A stretch of 64,000 nt of DNA from Neobacillus cucumis (lineage in GTDB: Bacteria; Bacillota; Bacilli; Bacillales_B; DSM-18226). Numbering within the stretch: the first letter of the stretch is position 1; every line of letters starts with the position of its first letter. Made by a program: the position numbers and the translations under genes. The notes below the pieces were generated by a model. The model was given only the letters and a program-made list of their open reading frames with translations, ran no database searches and was not told where the DNA came from. This document shows, piece after piece, positions 41,343 through 50,586 of this stretch. The stretch lies in NCBI RefSeq assembly GCF_016107705.1, contig NZ_JAEHGC010000003.1:62001-126000 (forward strand), given 5' to 3'.

Positions 41343-43220
41343 TTAGAAAATAGGCTCTATATACTTCCTGTACCATAATTGAAATACATAAAAGCTCCAG
41401 ATAATTCTATTTTCTAAATCAGAACTTTTATTTTCATAAAGTTTACTTATAAGCTCTGATAGTACTTCATATTCAAAAATACCTTGTTTCATAATAGCAG
41501 TTCTCTCAGAAAACTTTTTAAGTTCATAACTTAATGAAGTTTTGAGCCATGTATCAATAGGTACTCCAAAACCTCTTTTTGGACGATCTAATAACCTACT
41601 AGGAATGTAATTATATGCTAGATCCTTTAGAATACGCTTCTTACCACCCTTATAATATTTAAACTCATGAGGAAGTTGAAACGAGTACTCAATAATACGA
41701 TAATCTAATATTGGACATCTAGCTTCGAGCGAATATTTCATTGATGCTCTATCCACCTTCATTAAAATATCTTCTGGTAAATAAGTCTGCATATCAAGAA
41801 GCATACGACGCATTTGCCAATTATCTAGTGGAAATTTATCTTCACCATGGAATAACACTTCGCTACTATTATCCCTAACTAATTTATTAGGAAGATCATC
41901 GAGCTTATGATATAATAATTGAGTTTTCGTTCTTTCCTCCCGGTTAAGTACAATTGCTCTCGCAGTGGATGGAATTCTATCATTAAAATTAAATTTTTTC
42001 ATTTGGGTTTCTTCAAACAAAAAGTAAAAAAATCCTCCATACCCATCAAGTTTTTGCGCTAAAGGTAGTGTGTCATAAATATTATACCCACAAAAGAGTT
42101 CATCACCACCATCCCCGGAAAGGGCAACTGTTACATCTCTTTTAGCAAGTTGAGAAACTAACATTGTTGGAATCTGTGAAGCATCTGCAAATGGCTCGTC
42201 ATAGTATTTAGGGATGCTTTCAACAAGCTGAACCATATCATCTGTATTAATTTCCATTACGGTATGCTGTGTTCCTAAATAATCAGCAATCTCATTTGCG
42301 AAGATTGATTCATCATATTCAGGATCCTCAAACCCTATCGAATAGGTCTTAATTGGTTTATCACTTACACTTTGCGCTATAGCAGTAACTAAACTAGAAT
42401 CAATGCCTCCGCTTAAGAAAGTTCCTAAAGGAACATCAGAAATCATTCTTTTACGAACACTATCTACCAATAACTCATTTAACTGAAATTTTGCTTGTTT
42501 GTAATCAGTTATCAATTCATTACTTAAATCCATATATTTATCTACTATATCCCAGTATTTTTGTATAATTATGGTGTTATTTTTCCATACCAAAAAAGTG
42601 CCTGGCTCTAATTTAAAAGTATCTTTAAAAATTGTATTTGGCGCGGCAATATATTGATGGAAAAGGTAACTTGATATTACATCCTTTCTAATTTCTTTTA
42701 CAAATCCCGGATATTCCATAATTGCCTTAAGCTCAGAGGCATAAATAAAATGTCCCAATTTATGATAATAATAGAGTGGCTTCTTACCAATTCTATCTCT
42801 TGCCAAGACAAGTTCATTTTTGCATTTATCATAAATTGCAACGGCAAACATTCCATTCAACCTATTAAAGCAATTTGTTCCCCATTCTTGGTAGGCATAT
42901 ACTATAACTTCTGTATCCGTATTTGAACGAAACCGATATCCAAGATCACTGAGTTCTTCACGCAAGTCAATAAAATTATAAATTTCCCCATTAAATACAA
43001 TCGAGATATTTAAATCATCTGAATGCATTGGTTGATGCCCCATCTCAGATAAGTCTAAAATGGATAATCTACTATGTGCCATTCCAAAATTAATATCATC
43101 TTTTTTGATGATTTCCGCACCATTATCATCTGGTCCTCTATGTATCAATGTATTGTTCATTTTTTCTAGAACATTCAGATTATAAGGTTCCCTTGTAATA
43201 AACCCACAAATTCCACACAT
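41343..43220 (-). CDS. asnB: Glutamine-dependent asparagine synthetase-like amidotransferase
   Basis: This 625-residue enzyme has an N-terminal class II glutamine amidotransferase domain whose nucleophile is the Cys after the initiator Met (MCGICGF), with the LSILDLSEMGHQPM and FNGEIYNF blocks. A C-terminal synthetase domain has the ATP-binding SGGIDSSLV and the LSGDGGDELFCGY loop. I start at 43220 because only there is Cys2 exposed, and GAGGAGGA precedes it; the frame continues to 43241. In EPS or O-antigen clusters, AsnB-like proteins often amidate uronic acids or sugar carboxylates rather than aspartate. The neighbouring UDP-glucose dehydrogenase supports that reading. Confidence 0.9.
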   Translation of the reverse strand: MCGICGFITREPYNLNVLEKMNNTLIHRGPDDNGAEIIKKDDINFGMAHSRLSILDLSEMGHQPMHSDDLNISIVFNGEIYNFIDLREELSDLGYRFRSNTDTEVIVYAYQEWGTNCFNRLNGMFAVAIYDKCKNELVLARDRIGKKPLYYYHKLGHFIYASELKAIMEYPGFVKEIRKDVISSYLFHQYIAAPNTIFKDTFKLEPGTFLVWKNNTIIIQKYWDIVDKYMDLSNELITDYKQAKFQLNELLVDSVRKRMISDVPLGTFLSGGIDSSLVTAIAQSVSDKPIKTYSIGFEDPEYDESIFANEIADYLGTQHTVMEINTDDMVQLVESIPKYYDEPFADASQIPTMLVSQLAKRDVTVALSGDGGDELFCGYNIYDTLPLAQKLDGYGGFFYFLFEETQMKKFNFNDRIPSTARAIVLNREERTKTQLLYHKLDDLPNKLVRDNSSEVLFHGEDKFPLDNWQMRRMLLDMQTYLPEDILMKVDRASMKYSLEARCPILDYRIIEYSFQLPHEFKYYKGGKKRILKDLAYNYIPSRLLDRPKRGFGVPIDTWLKTSLSYELKKFSERTAIMKQGIFEYEVLSELISKLYENKSSDLENRIIWSFYVFQLWYRKYIEPIF

Positions 43221-43588
43221 GTTATATAGTCCTCCTCTCATTCGCTTAAAAGAGTCTGTTTTTTTTTGTGAAATCGGTAATAAATCTAATCATTTTCCAA
43301 AAATTATTTAGTACAAAAAAGTATTCTTAACTCCGGCCAAAACGTTCAATAAAACGAACAAAAATATAATATTGAACCCGTAGATATACATATAATTCCA
43401 TAATCTATTATAATTTATAAAATAGTTAAAATATATCATTTCCTATCGACAATTTCTTCTAATCTTCTTGTTCCAAGTAAATAAAGGATGTTATACAAAA
43501 GATTTACAAGGTTGCTTTTTCAAATATGGGTGAACTGATTAATATATACTAGAAAAAGTACGAAATTTAGTTTAAACAACTTAAATTT
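43221..43588. other. AT-rich intergenic region before asnB
   Basis: These 368 bases contain no plausible gene and no strong hairpin. They probably hold a promoter for asnB; several TATAAT-like strings occur, but no clear -35 partner could be fixed. An inverted pair GTTC/GAAC near 43347-43361 is weak. Confidence 0.35.
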
Positions 43589-44431
43589 TTACGGATAATA
43601 AATTTTATTTTCAAACTTAGAAACTACTTTGCTATTTGGTAAAACGGTATCCGTAAGCCACACATTCCCACCAATTATAGAACCTCTCCCTATAATTGTC
43701 TCTCCTCCTAGAATTGTTGCACCCGCATAAATTGTAACATTATCTTCAATTGTTGGATGTCTCCTCAATCCTTTAATAATGTTTCCATTTTCATCACGAT
43801 TAAAAGAAAATGCTCCCAGTGTTACATTTTGATATACCGTTACATTGTTACCTATCATGGTAGTTTCTCCAATAACAATTCCAGTACCATGATCTATGAA
43901 AAAATATTCCCCAATTGTTGCCCCAGGATGTATATCTATTCCTGTTCTGTTATGTGAATATTCCGATAATAACCGAAAAAAAAAGAAATTCCCCATTTTA
44001 TATAATTCATGAGAAATTCTATGAACCATTATCGCAAATATTCCTGGATAGGTTATGGCTACTTCTTCATAACTTTTTGCCGCAGGGTCCTTTATAAAGG
44101 CTGCTTCTATGTCCTTAAAGACCATTGATCTAATCGTATGAATTTTTCCAAGAATAATCATTGCATCTTTTTCAGATAAAAAATTGCAATTACAATCACC
44201 ACTTTTTGTTAATTCAAGAATATTCTCAATCCTGTTTTTAAAAATGTTTAATTCTTGAAGTGTGAGTTCCTTATTATAGAAATACTCTGGCAACAATATC
44301 TTTCTATAATCATTTAAAAATAGAACTATATCCTTTTCTAAAATTCTTTTTTGAAACATATTAGAAGTACTATTTGTTTCGTAACTTTTCGTAAGTTGAT
44401 AATGAATTTCTCTTAAACATCGTTCTTCCAT
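43589..44431 (-). CDS. Serine O-acetyltransferase-like protein (EpsC type, left-handed beta-helix)
   Basis: This 280-residue acetyltransferase has an N-terminal helical domain of about 155 residues and a hexapeptide-repeat helix with the serine acetyltransferase signature NRTGIDIHPGATIGE. The catalytic His residues lie at about 160, 168 and 181 (IDHGTGIVIGET), and the last coil reads TIIGRGSIIGGNVW. I start at 44431 since AAGGAGAT lies just upstream. In cysteine synthesis the enzyme acetylates serine. The long N-terminal form is common in secondary clusters, and here it lies in an EPS operon without cysteine genes, so it may acetylate a sugar or an amino-acid substituent. Both options are open. 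Confidence 0.85.
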   Translation of the reverse strand: MEERCLREIHYQLTKSYETNSTSNMFQKRILEKDIVLFLNDYRKILLPEYFYNKELTLQELNIFKNRIENILELTKSGDCNCNFLSEKDAMIILGKIHTIRSMVFKDIEAAFIKDPAAKSYEEVAITYPGIFAIMVHRISHELYKMGNFFFFRLLSEYSHNRTGIDIHPGATIGEYFFIDHGTGIVIGETTMIGNNVTVYQNVTLGAFSFNRDENGNIIKGLRRHPTIEDNVTIYAGATILGGETIIGRGSIIGGNVWLTDTVLPNSKVVSKFENKIYYP

Positions 44432-44535
44432 GCTTATCTCCTTCCGCAAAAGTGTTTGGATATCGAAAAGGGCCACACGACCGTTCTGGTTCGCACTTTT
44501 CGCTATCTGTTTTGAATATAAATTTTTTCCATTTT

Positions 44536-45648
44536 TTATTGGACATATAAACCGAGCGCTTGTGAGGTTTCTTTGTCTACCGGACGCTCACCAGTCGAAC
44601 TTGAACGAGAAGAGAATAAACCAAATTGATTATCAGCATAACTCCAAAATGCCCATCCGATATTATATTTTTCTACCGTGATACGAACATCACGGATCCA
44701 AGCATTTCTATCCTCTGGTTTTGCATTTTGTTTATAAGCACCGAATTCATTCATGATAACTTTTGTTTTATGTTGATCACGCCATTTTACAACCTGCAAA
44801 ATTTGTTTTTCAATTTTTTGCTGATTCCATTTTTCATTTCCATACCATTTTAACATTGACTGTGCTTCTGGTGATAGTCCTTGAAGGATTGGTGCTACAA
44901 GATCAGGTGAGGCTGGATATGGAATATTTCTTAATTCTTTAATTGTGGGATCCTCCCACCATTGCCAACCTTGATGCGTAAACACAAATGGGTCATAAAA
45001 ATGAAAAACATATACTAAATTAGTATCACTAAAAGGCTCACTTGAAACAAGTGTCTCCAAATGAGCAAAAGTGTTTGAATCAATTAATAGCGTACGTTTG
45101 GTATCATTTTGTCGAACCGCTTTAATAGATTTATCCATAAAATCACGCCAAGCGTTATAGTTTTTTAAATTCGGTTCATTAAATAATTCAAAAGCTAATT
45201 GGTCTTTAGAATAATTTTTTAACTCTTTTGATAAAGCGCTCCAAAGTGAATACATTTCTTTTTTGGTACGAAAATCATTTTGTTTACCAGTAATTTTTTC
45301 TGTTGGATGTAAATCCAAAGTTACTGCGAGTCCTTGCCTATTATTAATATCAATTGCTCGTTTAATATCCGACATGTGCATTAATTGATTGTTTTCATAA
45401 TCCCAAATATAATCTGGGTCAACCGGAATACGAACATAAGTAAACCCAAGATTTTTTAATTGTTTAGCGTCATTTTCATTGTAAAAAGTATGTGAATTAT
45501 TACCAGATTGCCATACAAACCAACCATTAAGATTCATACCTTTTGAAAAATCCATTGGCTTTACAGCAGGGACAGTGGTTTGAAAAATAAATAGCAGAAA
45601 TAAAAAAAGAAAAATTAACCATAGCCATTTTGTATTCGTTTTTATCAT
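44536..45648 (-). CDS. Glycoside hydrolase family 5 (cellulase-like)
   Basis: This 370-residue GH5 enzyme has an N-terminal membrane anchor or uncleaved signal (residues about 8-25, hydrophobic, no clear cleavage site). The (beta/alpha)8 catalytic domain has the proton donor in ELFNEPN (Glu158) and the nucleophile in MNEFGAY (Glu301). Family members cut beta-1,4-glucans, mannans or related polysaccharides. Its placement inside the EPS operon, downstream of manC, suggests trimming, release or remodelling of the polymer at the membrane, similar to glycosidases found with many synthase-type or Wzy-type systems. Confidence 0.9.
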   Translation of the reverse strand: MIKTNTKWLWLIFLFLFLLFIFQTTVPAVKPMDFSKGMNLNGWFVWQSGNNSHTFYNENDAKQLKNLGFTYVRIPVDPDYIWDYENNQLMHMSDIKRAIDINNRQGLAVTLDLHPTEKITGKQNDFRTKKEMYSLWSALSKELKNYSKDQLAFELFNEPNLKNYNAWRDFMDKSIKAVRQNDTKRTLLIDSNTFAHLETLVSSEPFSDTNLVYVFHFYDPFVFTHQGWQWWEDPTIKELRNIPYPASPDLVAPILQGLSPEAQSMLKWYGNEKWNQQKIEKQILQVVKWRDQHKTKVIMNEFGAYKQNAKPEDRNAWIRDVRITVEKYNIGWAFWSYADNQFGLFSSRSSSTGERPVDKETSQALGLYVQ

Positions 45649-45770
45649 AAATAAAGATCACATCCATAAAAACCATATTATCTTCTTTGATTTGTAAATA
45701 ATTTCTGAAAATACACCTTCCAACGATGCTAAACGCTGAAAAGTATGAGACAATCCCCACATTTAAAGGG

Positions 45771-47162
45771 TTACGAGATCACCTTTGATTTTGATTTTTG
45801 AAAATGACGAATAACTTCATCCCAAGTCATATATAATCTTGTAAAGTCTTCATCTGTGATACCTGACCCTGTTTGAACTTCTATAAATTCTAAATCACTA
45901 ATCGCAAAAATACCATGTTTCCTTCTTGCTGGAAGATGAATAATATCCCCGGCTTTTACACGATTGATAGTATCATCTAAAGCTATTTCTCCCTCACCTT
46001 TCACAATTGTCCACACTTCATCTCGTAAATTATGAAAATGATAGCTTGAATTTTTCCCTTGATGAATACAAATCCGCTTTGTAACCATTTCCTGTCCATT
46101 TTCAAATTTTGCATAATCTAATACACGGGACCATCCCCATAACCTTTCTTCATACATTTGTGGCTGATTAAAGGAACCAATTAGCCCTTTTATTTTAGGA
46201 CTAGACGCTTTATCTGTGACAAGAATCCCATCTGGACTTGCAGCAACAACTACATCCTTGACGCCATGAACAGTTATAGGAATATCTAATTCGTTGATTA
46301 AATGTGTATTGAACGTATCGTCACTAATAACCCCTTTACCGATTTGATTTGTAGCCATTTCTTCTGTTAACGTATTCCATGTTCCAAGATCTTTCCAATA
46401 TCCTTCATATGGGAGTACTATAAGATGGGGTGCTTTTTCAACTACTTCATAATCAAAACTTATTTTAGGTAGAATTTCATATTGCCGGTGTAGTTCATCA
46501 AAATGAAGTGGCAAGCCTTTCTCATAAAGTAAATCAATGAGATATTTCAATTTAAATGCAAACACACCGCAATTCCATAATGCTTTTCTTTCAATAAGGG
46601 TTTGCGCTTCTTCTTCACTTGGTTTTTCGGTAAAATGATTTACTGTTAAATATTCAACTTCTTTATCCGTAACTTCTCTTGGGACAATATATCCATACTT
46701 AGAAGATGGATATGTGGGCTTTACTCCAATTAAAGCAAGGTCTGCTTCCGAGTGGGTTAGTGCCTTCTCTAACTCTTTTACCTTTTCAAAAAAGTGATCT
46801 TCTATATATGGATCAACTGGTAAAACAACAATAACCTCATTTTCCGCCAGATCTTCAATCGAGTATAAATAAGAGGCAGCCAATGCGATTGCTGGAAACG
46901 TATCCCTTCTTTCAGGTTCAACAATTAAGGGAACATTGATTCCAATTTGGCTGTGTATCATGTCACTTTGCATTTTTGATGTGGAGATTAATGAAGCTCC
47001 CGTAAGTCCTGCTTTTTTTAACTGCCCCCACACCCTTTGCACCATCGACTGCTTTTCTCCATTTTCTCCTTCGAGCACTTTCAGAAATTGTTTCGAACGT
47101 GTATCATTTGACAATGGCCATAGCCTTTTTCCTGAACCGCCAGATAAGAGTACTAATCTCAT
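45771..47162 (-). CDS. manC: Mannose-1-phosphate guanylyltransferase / mannose-6-phosphate isomerase (type II)
   Basis: This 463-residue bifunctional enzyme makes GDP-mannose in the cytoplasm. The N-terminal nucleotidyltransferase domain opens with LLSGGSGKRLWPLS, and EKP follows near residue 180 (HFTEKPSEEEA). The C-terminal cupin domain of type II PMI ends with the characteristic SYHFHNLRDEVWTIVKGEGE and GDIIHLPARRKHGI blocks. It supplies GDP-mannose to the dehydratase (gmd) and synthase (fcl) of this cluster and possibly to glycosyltransferases. A hairpin at 47178-47207 precedes the gene. Confidence 0.95.
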   Translation of the reverse strand: MRLVLLSGGSGKRLWPLSNDTRSKQFLKVLEGENGEKQSMVQRVWGQLKKAGLTGASLISTSKMQSDMIHSQIGINVPLIVEPERRDTFPAIALAASYLYSIEDLAENEVIVVLPVDPYIEDHFFEKVKELEKALTHSEADLALIGVKPTYPSSKYGYIVPREVTDKEVEYLTVNHFTEKPSEEEAQTLIERKALWNCGVFAFKLKYLIDLLYEKGLPLHFDELHRQYEILPKISFDYEVVEKAPHLIVLPYEGYWKDLGTWNTLTEEMATNQIGKGVISDDTFNTHLINELDIPITVHGVKDVVVAASPDGILVTDKASSPKIKGLIGSFNQPQMYEERLWGWSRVLDYAKFENGQEMVTKRICIHQGKNSSYHFHNLRDEVWTIVKGEGEIALDDTINRVKAGDIIHLPARRKHGIFAISDLEFIEVQTGSGITDEDFTRLYMTWDEVIRHFQKSKSKVIS

Positions 47163-47177
47163 GATTTCCCTCCATAA

Positions 47178-47207
47178 AAAAAGACAGACCTTAAGAAGGT
47201 CTGCCTT
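47178..47207 (-). terminator. Hairpin between the UDP-glucose dehydrogenase gene and manC
   Basis: CAGACCTT / AAGGTCTG arms with a short loop, extended by A-rich and T-rich flanks, give a terminator shape on the minus strand inside the EPS operon. Either it ends the upstream unit or it is crossed by antitermination. Confidence 0.7.
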
Positions 47208-47257
47208 TTCTTTTTATAAGTTTAATTTTGGTTTAATCTTTTCCATTATTTATTTTG

Positions 47258-48580
47258 TTATAATAATAGTGACATTTCTAAACTATTTATTGTTTCTCTT
47301 CCGATTGAGTCATAGATGATTTTTACATTTTTCACACTCCTCAAATCATAGCAGTTTCTGCCATCAAGTACGATTGGATTTTTCATCAACTTACTATAGT
47401 TCTTTAGATCAAAGTTCTTAACTTCATCCCATTCAGTAAAAATAAAACAAATATCTGCATCCTTAAGGGTTTCTTCTATGGAATAGCAGTAATTAATTCC
47501 TTGAGGATATAATTTTTTAAAGTTATCTATTCCTACAGGGTCCCATGCTTTCACATTTGCTCCATCGTCAATCATTATTGGAATATTCACAAGTGTAGGG
47601 GCATCTCTTAAATCATCTGTTCCTGGCTTAAATGTTAACCCTAAAACAGCTACATTCAATCCTTTTAAACTATTAAAATATTTACGAGATTTTTTGAATA
47701 ATTTGAGTTTTTGATTTTCATTTACATCAATCGCGGCTCTTACCGTCTTTAACTCATGGTCAAGAAAGTTTGCCAGCCAATGCAATGCTTTTGTGTCTTT
47801 AGGGAAACAAGATCCGCCATATCCAATACCTGCATTTAGGAATTTATTTCCAATGCGACTATCATAACCCATTCCGTTTGCAACATCTTCAATATTAGCC
47901 CCAATAATTTCACAAAGGTTCGCAATTTCATTAATAAAAGAAATTTTTAGAGCCAGAAAGTCATTAGAGGCATATTTTATCATTTCAGCACTTTTTCTAG
48001 TTGTCACAACCATAGGCGCGTTAAAATTTTTATAAACTTCTTTTAATACCTCGCTAGCAATTTCATCTTCCACGCCAATAACAATCCTTGATGCATGTAA
48101 TGTATCACTGACAGCCGTACCTTGTGATAAAAATTCCGGATTTGAAGCAACATATACATTTACATTATTCGCCAAATTTGATTTGATTAAATCTTCAATT
48201 TTTTCATTTGTACCTATTGGTACTGTTGATTTAACAACGATTACACAATCTTTCTCAATGCTTCTAGCAATTTGTTCAGCTACTCCATAAACATAACTTA
48301 AATTAGCAGAACCATCCTTTTTTTCTGGGGTTCCAACACCAATGAAAATTATATCTGCATCTTTATAAGCATCTTTGAACTGTGTTGTAAAATTCAATCG
48401 ATCCATATTATGAGCCATTAATTCTTCAAGACCTGGTTCATAGATTGGGGAAATTCCCGCCTTCATTAAGGCAACTTTATTTTCATCAATATCTACACAA
48501 GTAACAGAATGGCCTTGTTCTGCCAGACAAACCCCTGTGACTAAGCCTACATACCCAGTTCCTGCTATTGCTATTTTCAT
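47258..48580 (-). CDS. ugd: UDP-glucose 6-dehydrogenase
   Basis: This 440-residue cytoplasmic enzyme oxidises UDP-glucose to UDP-glucuronate with two NAD+. The N-terminal Rossmann motif GTGYVGLVTG, the catalytic Cys in GYGGSCFPKDTKAL and the GLTFKPGTDDLRDAP block are intact. Its ATG overlaps the stop of the epimerase gene (ATGA), so the genes are coupled. It makes the uronic acid precursor and is followed by the hairpin before manC. Family length is normal. Confidence 0.96.
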   Translation of the reverse strand: MKIAIAGTGYVGLVTGVCLAEQGHSVTCVDIDENKVALMKAGISPIYEPGLEELMAHNMDRLNFTTQFKDAYKDADIIFIGVGTPEKKDGSANLSYVYGVAEQIARSIEKDCVIVVKSTVPIGTNEKIEDLIKSNLANNVNVYVASNPEFLSQGTAVSDTLHASRIVIGVEDEIASEVLKEVYKNFNAPMVVTTRKSAEMIKYASNDFLALKISFINEIANLCEIIGANIEDVANGMGYDSRIGNKFLNAGIGYGGSCFPKDTKALHWLANFLDHELKTVRAAIDVNENQKLKLFKKSRKYFNSLKGLNVAVLGLTFKPGTDDLRDAPTLVNIPIMIDDGANVKAWDPVGIDNFKKLYPQGINYCYSIEETLKDADICFIFTEWDEVKNFDLKNYSKLMKNPIVLDGRNCYDLRSVKNVKIIYDSIGRETINSLEMSLLL

Positions 48581-49659
48581 ATTTGTATCGCCTTCAGTTT
48601 GTTTACAAAATAATATTCCTTATACCACTTAGCAAACAAACTAAGACCTTCTTCAAGACTAGTACTAGGTTTGAAACTAAAGTCTTTCACAAGTTCATCT
48701 ACATCTGCAAAAGTTTGGTAAACATCCCCAGGTTGCATAGGAAGAAGTTCTTTTTCTGCAGGCTTATCTATAATTCCTTCTCTTATCAGGCACTTCTCGA
48801 GTGTCTCCACAAAACACAGGAGGCTTTCTGGCCGATTATTCCCAATGTTGTATAGTTTATATTTCACACCATCTTCATTTTCAACTGGTGTTTTACCCAT
48901 GACATTAATGACGCCGGTCACAATATCATCGATATAGGTGAAATCCCGCATCATCTCACCATAATTGAAAATTTGGATTTTTTCTCCTTTAACAAGCTTA
49001 TTGGTAAATCCAAAGTATGCCATATCTGGTCTTCCCATTGGACCGTAAACTGTAAAGAAACGTAAGCCAGTAGAAGGAATACTGTATAACTTAGAATACG
49101 AATGGGCCAACAGTTCATTTGACTTCTTTGTGGCCGCATATAAGGAGACAGGATTATCTACCTTGTCATCTGTAGAATACGGAACCTTTTTATTAGATCC
49201 ATAAACAGAAGAAGATGAGGCATACACAAGATGTTCCACTCCTTTTGCGCCGTGATCATAGGAATTTCGGCAAGCTTCAAGAATATTAAAGAAACCAATT
49301 AAGTTAGACTTTATATATGCTTCCGGATTCGTAATACTATAACGAACACCAGCTTGTGCTGCAAGGTTTACAACAATATCTGGCCGGTATTGTTCAAACA
49401 CATAATCAATGAGTGCTTTGTCTGAAAGGGAACCTTTAATAAAAGTGAAGTTCCCTTTAGTTTCAGCAGTTGCTTTTTCATTTAAAATTGACAATCTCAT
49501 TTCCTTTAGCGAAACGTCGTAGTAGTCGTTCATATTATCAAGGCCAATGATTGAAACCGTGTTATCATTTGTTTCTAATATCTGATTAGCTAGGTAAAAG
49601 CCGATAAAACCGGATACACCTGTAATTAAAATTGATTTATTACAAAATTTGATATCCAT
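48577..49659 (-). CDS. Nucleotide-sugar epimerase, UDP-glucuronate 4-epimerase-like
   Basis: This 360-residue extended short-chain dehydrogenase/reductase has GVSGFIGFYLA (NAD-binding GxxGxxG), the SSSSVYG serine, the YAATKKSNE Tyr-x-x-x-Lys catalytic pair and GRPDMAYFGF. The closest patterns are the capsule-type UDP-glucuronate/GlcNAcA 4-epimerases (CapI/GalE-like). It follows the TupA-like gene directly (TAA then GTG) and couples to the UDP-glucose dehydrogenase gene. It probably converts UDP-glucuronate to UDP-galacturonate. I suggest the start at MDIKFCN; the frame allows a GTG 15 bases earlier. Confidence 0.88.
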   Translation of the reverse strand: MDIKFCNKSILITGVSGFIGFYLANQILETNDNTVSIIGLDNMNDYYDVSLKEMRLSILNEKATAETKGNFTFIKGSLSDKALIDYVFEQYRPDIVVNLAAQAGVRYSITNPEAYIKSNLIGFFNILEACRNSYDHGAKGVEHLVYASSSSVYGSNKKVPYSTDDKVDNPVSLYAATKKSNELLAHSYSKLYSIPSTGLRFFTVYGPMGRPDMAYFGFTNKLVKGEKIQIFNYGEMMRDFTYIDDIVTGVINVMGKTPVENEDGVKYKLYNIGNNRPESLLCFVETLEKCLIREGIIDKPAEKELLPMQPGDVYQTFADVDELVKDFSFKPSTSLEEGLSLFAKWYKEYYFVNKLKAIQI

Positions 49660-49674
49660 AATCATAACACCCAC

Positions 49675-50586
49675 TTAATATTTGTTTGGTAGTGCAAGCA
49701 ACCTTCCAATCTGCTCATCATATTCTATGGGCTTAATTGGTATAAATCCGCTCGTAGGAGAAAATGTTAGTTCAGAAAAATATACTTTTCCGTTAATTTC
49801 ATATAAATCAACACGCAAAAAAAGATGTCCTTCTGATAGCTTTTCTGCTAATGATTTCATCAGTTCAAAATTTAAAGGCTTAGAAGGAATATTATTTATC
49901 CGTAAAAAATCGCTTCTTTCGAATGGTAAACGTTCCCACTCTAAAGTTAAAAAAGCCATAGATGCCGTACTGTGTCTCTCCATACCTTCAGACAACTGTA
50001 CGAATCCTGGCTTTCCATTAAAACAGTAAAATTTGTAATCTTTTAATACGATGGATGTAGGATCTTCCATATATTTTTCAGCGATGACTCTAGGTTTTAT
50101 ATTTTTATACGGCCATTCTCGCCCATTATAAAAATAGTTCCTTTTTAAACAACTATTGATTTTATTACGAGCCGCTTCTATATCAAAGGTCCTTTTATCC
50201 CTACAAATTACTAACCCTCCGCAATCATGTGTACATTTTAAAACAAATTGGTCTGGCAGCATTTCAAAATTAATATCATCAAAAGAATTCCACACTCCAT
50301 AGGTAGGAATTATATATTCCGATCCGACTTTTTCCTTAATGTATTTTTTCACTTCATACTTATCCACCATTTGTATATATTTGGGATGCCGGTCATAAAT
50401 TTTAAGCCATTGAAGCTTTTCGTTAAATGATTTTGGATGCTTCAAGTCTAGTTTTTTTTTCATTCTAGAAATATACATTATATTAAGGTAGATTTTATCT
50501 GGGAGCCAATTCATGTATCCTTTCCAATTAGCCCATAATACAATCTTTTGTGGTTGTTTAATTATTTTATACATTTTCTTTAACAA
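49675..50586 (-). CDS. TupA-like ATP-grasp protein
   Basis: This 303-residue protein of the TupA-like ATP-grasp family begins with a basic helix and shows SFNEKLQWLKIYDRHPKY, the FVLKCTHDCGG block and a C-terminal GYIPIKP-like region. TupA was defined in alkaliphilic Bacillus as a gene for the teichuronopeptide, in which polyglutamate is joined to glucuronic acid; the ATP-grasp fold forms amide bonds using ATP. It overlaps the Wzx flippase gene by 20 bases at its start. It may add an amino acid to the uronic acid made by the neighbouring dehydrogenase. Confidence 0.82.
   Translation of the reverse strand: MLKKMYKIIKQPQKIVLWANWKGYMNWLPDKIYLNIMYISRMKKKLDLKHPKSFNEKLQWLKIYDRHPKYIQMVDKYEVKKYIKEKVGSEYIIPTYGVWNSFDDINFEMLPDQFVLKCTHDCGGLVICRDKRTFDIEAARNKINSCLKRNYFYNGREWPYKNIKPRVIAEKYMEDPTSIVLKDYKFYCFNGKPGFVQLSEGMERHSTASMAFLTLEWERLPFERSDFLRINNIPSKPLNFELMKSLAEKLSEGHLFLRVDLYEINGKVYFSELTFSPTSGFIPIKPIEYDEQIGRLLALPNKY

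Noticed and set aside
41182..41376. 64-codon open frame on the minus strand between asnB and the tailspike-like gene
   Set aside because: It overlaps the 3' end of asnB, contains the asnB terminator, lacks a ribosome binding site and shows no family pattern.
46936..47319. 127-codon plus-strand frame antisense to manC
   Set aside because: It lies mostly opposite manC, its composition is that of an antisense shadow and it has no homology pattern.
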